From positions 33,604 to 97,603 of the forward strand of contig NZ_CAIWTY010000018.1 of the NCBI RefSeq assembly GCF_903915725.1: a stretch of 64,000 nucleotides of DNA. The letters run 5' to 3'. The notes under the pieces were generated by a model that saw only the letters and a program-made list of their open reading frames with translations, was not told where the DNA came from and searched no databases. Both the position numbers and the translations under genes were made by a program. The DNA is from an uncultured Rhodopila sp. GTDB taxonomy: Bacteria > Pseudomonadota > Alphaproteobacteria > Acetobacterales > Acetobacteraceae. Positions 61,680 to 64,000 of the stretch are shown here, piece after piece; positions within the stretch are counted from its first letter, which is position 1, and the number at the start of each line of letters is the position of its first letter.

Positions 61680-63818
61680 TCAGGTTAAGGGCCGCCACCT
61701 TCTCAGCAGCAGCGCATTGCAGACCACGCTGACCGAGGACAGCGCCATCGCAGCACCCGCCACCATCGGGCTGAGATAGCCCAGCGCCGCCAGAGGAATC
61801 CCCAGCGCGTTGTAGGCAAACGCCCAGAACAGCCCCTGGCGGATTTTCCGCACCGTCCGCCGCGACACCTCGATCGCGTCGGCGACCAGCGACAACTCGC
61901 CGCGCATCAGCGTAATCCCGGCGGTTTCCATCGCGACATCGGTGCCGCCGCCCATGGCGATGCCGACATCGGCGGCGGCGAGGGCAGGGGCGTCGTTGAT
62001 GCCGTCGCCGACCATGGCGACGGGGTGGAGGGCGGCGACGGCCTCGGCCTTGCCCTGCGGCAGGATACCGGCGTGGACCTCGTCGATGCCGAGTTGCGCC
62101 GCCACCGCCCGGGCGGCGCCTTCCGCGTCGCCGGTCAGCATCACGGTGCGCAGCCCCATCCGGTGAAGCTGTTCAATCGCTTGCTTCGCCCCCGGCTTGA
62201 TGGTGTCGGAGAAGCCCAGGACGGCCAGGGCGCGGGGCTGCGGGGCGGTCTCGGCGAGGTAGGAGACGGTGTGGCCGGCCTCGGTCATCGCCGCCGCGTC
62301 CGGGGTTAGCGGGGCGAGGTCGATGCCGTTTTCCGCCATCAGCCTGATGTTGCCGAGGATCAGGTGGCGGTCGCCGATGGTGGCGGCGACGCCCAGGCCA
62401 GGCATGGCGCGGAAGTTTTCGGCATGCGGCTTTTCGATGGTCTTTGCCGCGACGCGGACGGCCTCGGCCAGCGGGTGCTCGCTGCCGGCTTGCAGCGCAG
62501 CCGCATCGGCCAGCGCTTCCGCCGGCACGATGCGGGCCAGCGAGGGCTTGCCCAACGTCAGCGTGCCGGTCTTGTCGAAGGCCACTGTTTGCACGGCTTG
62601 GGCGCGCTCCAGCGCCTGCGCATCGCGGATCAGGATGCCGCGGCGGGCGGCCATGCCGGTGCCGACCATGATGGCGGTGGGGGTGGCGAGGCCGAGGGCG
62701 CAGGGGCAGGCGATCACCAGCACGGAAACCGCGTTCAGGATGGCGGTGGCCGGGGCGGCTCCGGCGACCAGCCAGGCGGCCAGGGTGACGACGGCGATGC
62801 CGATGACCACCGGCACGAACACCGCGCTTGTTTTGTCCGCCAGCCGCTGGATTGGCGCTTTGGTGGCCTGGGCGTCCTGCACCAGGCGGACGATGCGCGC
62901 GAGCATGGTCTCGGCGCCGATGGCGGTGGTCTCGATGACCAGGTGGCCGTCGGTGTTGATGGAAGCCGCCGCGACGCTGTCGCCGACGGTGTGGTCCGCG
63001 GGCAGGCTCTCGCCGGTGAGCATGGAGGCGTCGATCGCGCCGCTGCCCTGGACGATGCGGCCGTCGACGGGGATGCGTTCCCCCGGGCGGACGACAATCA
63101 GGTCGCCGTGGCGGATGCGGCCGATGGGCAGTTCCGTCTCGGTGGTGCCCGTCAGCAGGCGGGCGGTGGCGGGGCGGAGTTTTGTCAGCGCGGCGAGGGC
63201 CGTCAGGGTGCTGCGCTTGGCTTTCGCCTCCAGCCATTTGCCGAACAGGACGAACGTGATCAGCAGCGCGGCGGACTCGAAATACAGGCCGTGGGCGTGG
63301 CCGGTGGTGAGCCAGATCCAGGTGGACAGGCCCCAGGCGGCGGTAGTGCCGAGGGCGACGAGCAGGTCCATGTTGCCGGATAGCGCGCGGGCGGCGGCCC
63401 AGCCGGCTTTGTAGAAGCGGGCGCCGAGCCAGAACTGGATGATGCTGGCGAGGGCGCATTGCGCGGGTGCAGGCAGCATCAGGGCGGGGATCGCCATGCC
63501 GAGCAGCAGCGGGCTGCTGAGCACGGCGGCGGCGATCAGGTGGATGAGGTCGGTGCGGTCCTGCGGGTGGGTGTCGCGAGGCGGGGCCTCGGGGCGGATT
63601 TCGGCGGCGGTGAAGCCGGCTTTGTGCACGGCGTTGATGAGCGCCTGGAGGTCGGGGTGGTTGGCGGTGACGCGGGCGCGCTCGGTGGCGAGGTTGACGG
63701 CGGCGGCTTCGACGCCGGGGACGCGGGTGAGGACTTTCTCCACGCGGCTGACGCAGGAGGCGCAGGTCATGCCGGTGATGGCGAGGTCGATGGTTTGGGT
63801 GGGGGTGGCGGCGGGCAT
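61680..63818 (-). CDS. copA: Copper-translocating P-type ATPase (P1B)
   Basis: A 712-residue heavy-metal ATPase. One N-terminal HMA domain with the metal-binding MTCASCVSRVE, then membrane helices with the CPC site ACPCALGLATPTAIMVGTG, phosphorylation motif FDKTGTLTLGKPS, SEHPLAEAV, and the hinge MVGDGINDAPALAAADVGIAMGGGTDVA. The last helices carry FAYNALGIPLAALG and MALSSVSVVCNA (YN and MxxSS), typical of Cu+ exporters. The ATG at 63818 is preferred; in-frame codons continue to 63965. Confidence 0.95.
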   Translation of the reverse strand: MPAATPTQTIDLAITGMTCASCVSRVEKVLTRVPGVEAAAVNLATERARVTANHPDLQALINAVHKAGFTAAEIRPEAPPRDTHPQDRTDLIHLIAAAVLSSPLLLGMAIPALMLPAPAQCALASIIQFWLGARFYKAGWAAARALSGNMDLLVALGTTAAWGLSTWIWLTTGHAHGLYFESAALLITFVLFGKWLEAKAKRSTLTALAALTKLRPATARLLTGTTETELPIGRIRHGDLIVVRPGERIPVDGRIVQGSGAIDASMLTGESLPADHTVGDSVAAASINTDGHLVIETTAIGAETMLARIVRLVQDAQATKAPIQRLADKTSAVFVPVVIGIAVVTLAAWLVAGAAPATAILNAVSVLVIACPCALGLATPTAIMVGTGMAARRGILIRDAQALERAQAVQTVAFDKTGTLTLGKPSLARIVPAEALADAAALQAGSEHPLAEAVRVAAKTIEKPHAENFRAMPGLGVAATIGDRHLILGNIRLMAENGIDLAPLTPDAAAMTEAGHTVSYLAETAPQPRALAVLGFSDTIKPGAKQAIEQLHRMGLRTVMLTGDAEGAARAVAAQLGIDEVHAGILPQGKAEAVAALHPVAMVGDGINDAPALAAADVGIAMGGGTDVAMETAGITLMRGELSLVADAIEVSRRTVRKIRQGLFWAFAYNALGIPLAALGYLSPMVAGAAMALSSVSVVCNALLLRRWRPLT

Positions 63819-63915
63819 GGGGGTGATTAAGGGGGTGGGGGCGGGTGGCACAAGGTGAGGTGTAGAAGTCTCGACTAAACCTGACAGTTGGGGTTCAATC
63901 GGTGGGGCAAAGGTT

Positions 63916-63972
63916 GCCCGGTGTGTCGGCTCGCAGGGAGGCGGAGCCGACCGAAGAGCCGACACACCGGGC
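63916..63972 (-). promoter_or_regulatory. Long hairpin with an alternative pairing upstream of copA
   Basis: GCCCGGTGTGTCGGCTC (63916-63932) and GAGCCGACACACCGGGC (63956-63972) are a perfect 17-base inverted repeat. A second GAGCCGAC at 63944-63951 can pair with the same GTCGGCTC (63925-63932) instead, giving a mutually exclusive smaller hairpin. It lies about 100 bases ahead of the copA start, so it could be a leader switch, an operator, or another kind of palindromic repeat. Confidence 0.6.
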
Positions 63973-64000
63973 GGGCAAAATCGGAGCGCCCGCTATGACA

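Noticed and set aside
62173..63459. Alternative minus-strand 428-codon frame inside copA
   Set aside because: Arg/His/Pro-rich shadow of the P-type ATPase, whose CPC, DKTGT and GDGxND motifs are in the main frame.

Overview
The window is high-GC bacterial DNA, and almost all of it is compact, leaderless-style operons with 4-base stop/start overlaps. The gene set (recG / sdhE / mfd block, Usg, alphaproteobacterial-type CtaA, CreA, DUF1285 next to a CoA-specific NUDIX, CIRCE-controlled groESL, EF-P with EpmA) points to an alphaproteobacterium, most likely Rhodospirillales/Acetobacteraceae. That placement is inferred from gene families, not from a marker RNA; I see no rRNA or tRNA gene.

Layout. 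1-9.2 kb: a truncated leftward gene (probably MoxR), DUF1285-NUDIX-CreA, a small membrane peptide, epmA, a DASS anion transporter, a GST, a GT87 mannosyltransferase-like protein with an AhpD-like protein, a quinone oxidoreductase, then an MNT/HEPN pair. 9.2-11.2 kb: an AT-richer accessory patch with a decayed HEPN copy and an orphan membrane/TPR protein. 11.2-30.6 kb: housekeeping and signalling (MobA-like fusion + XdhC, efp, inositol phosphatase, macrodomain, YghU, CBS protein, a double-core hybrid histidine kinase, Fic enzyme, LivJ-like binding protein, gph, glmU-glmS, phospholipase C-like enzyme, small stress-type membrane proteins).

30.7-40.3 kb is the most unusual part. A truncated groEL 3' copy (30.75-31.39 kb), a tiny rearranged groEL scar (37.3 kb) and the intact groESL operon (38.1-40.2 kb, two CIRCE sites) bracket an accessory island. 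The island carries a PIN/antitoxin pair, a two-gene ATPase system (a P-loop ATPase followed by a 1211-residue ATPase/winged-helix/TPR protein with a nearly perfect 120-bp repeat array) behind a promoter with nested inverted repeats, and a brnT/brnA pair. I regard the ATPase + ATPase-TPR pair as the best candidate for an undescribed conflict or sensing system.

40.4-64 kb returns to core functions: usg, ctaA, tldD, a secreted SGNH hydrolase, a SWIM/SNF2 helicase, a GIY-YIG gene enclosed by inverted palindromic repeats, recG, sdhE-mfd-SGNH, a GldA/GldF/GldG/DUF4340 ABC operon, a CheZ-like phosphatase and a copper P-type ATPase. Palindromic 'catggccgg...ccggccatg' elements are scattered through the intergenic gaps, and a separate 346-bp element with 46-bp terminal inverted repeats lies at 55.16-55.50 kb.
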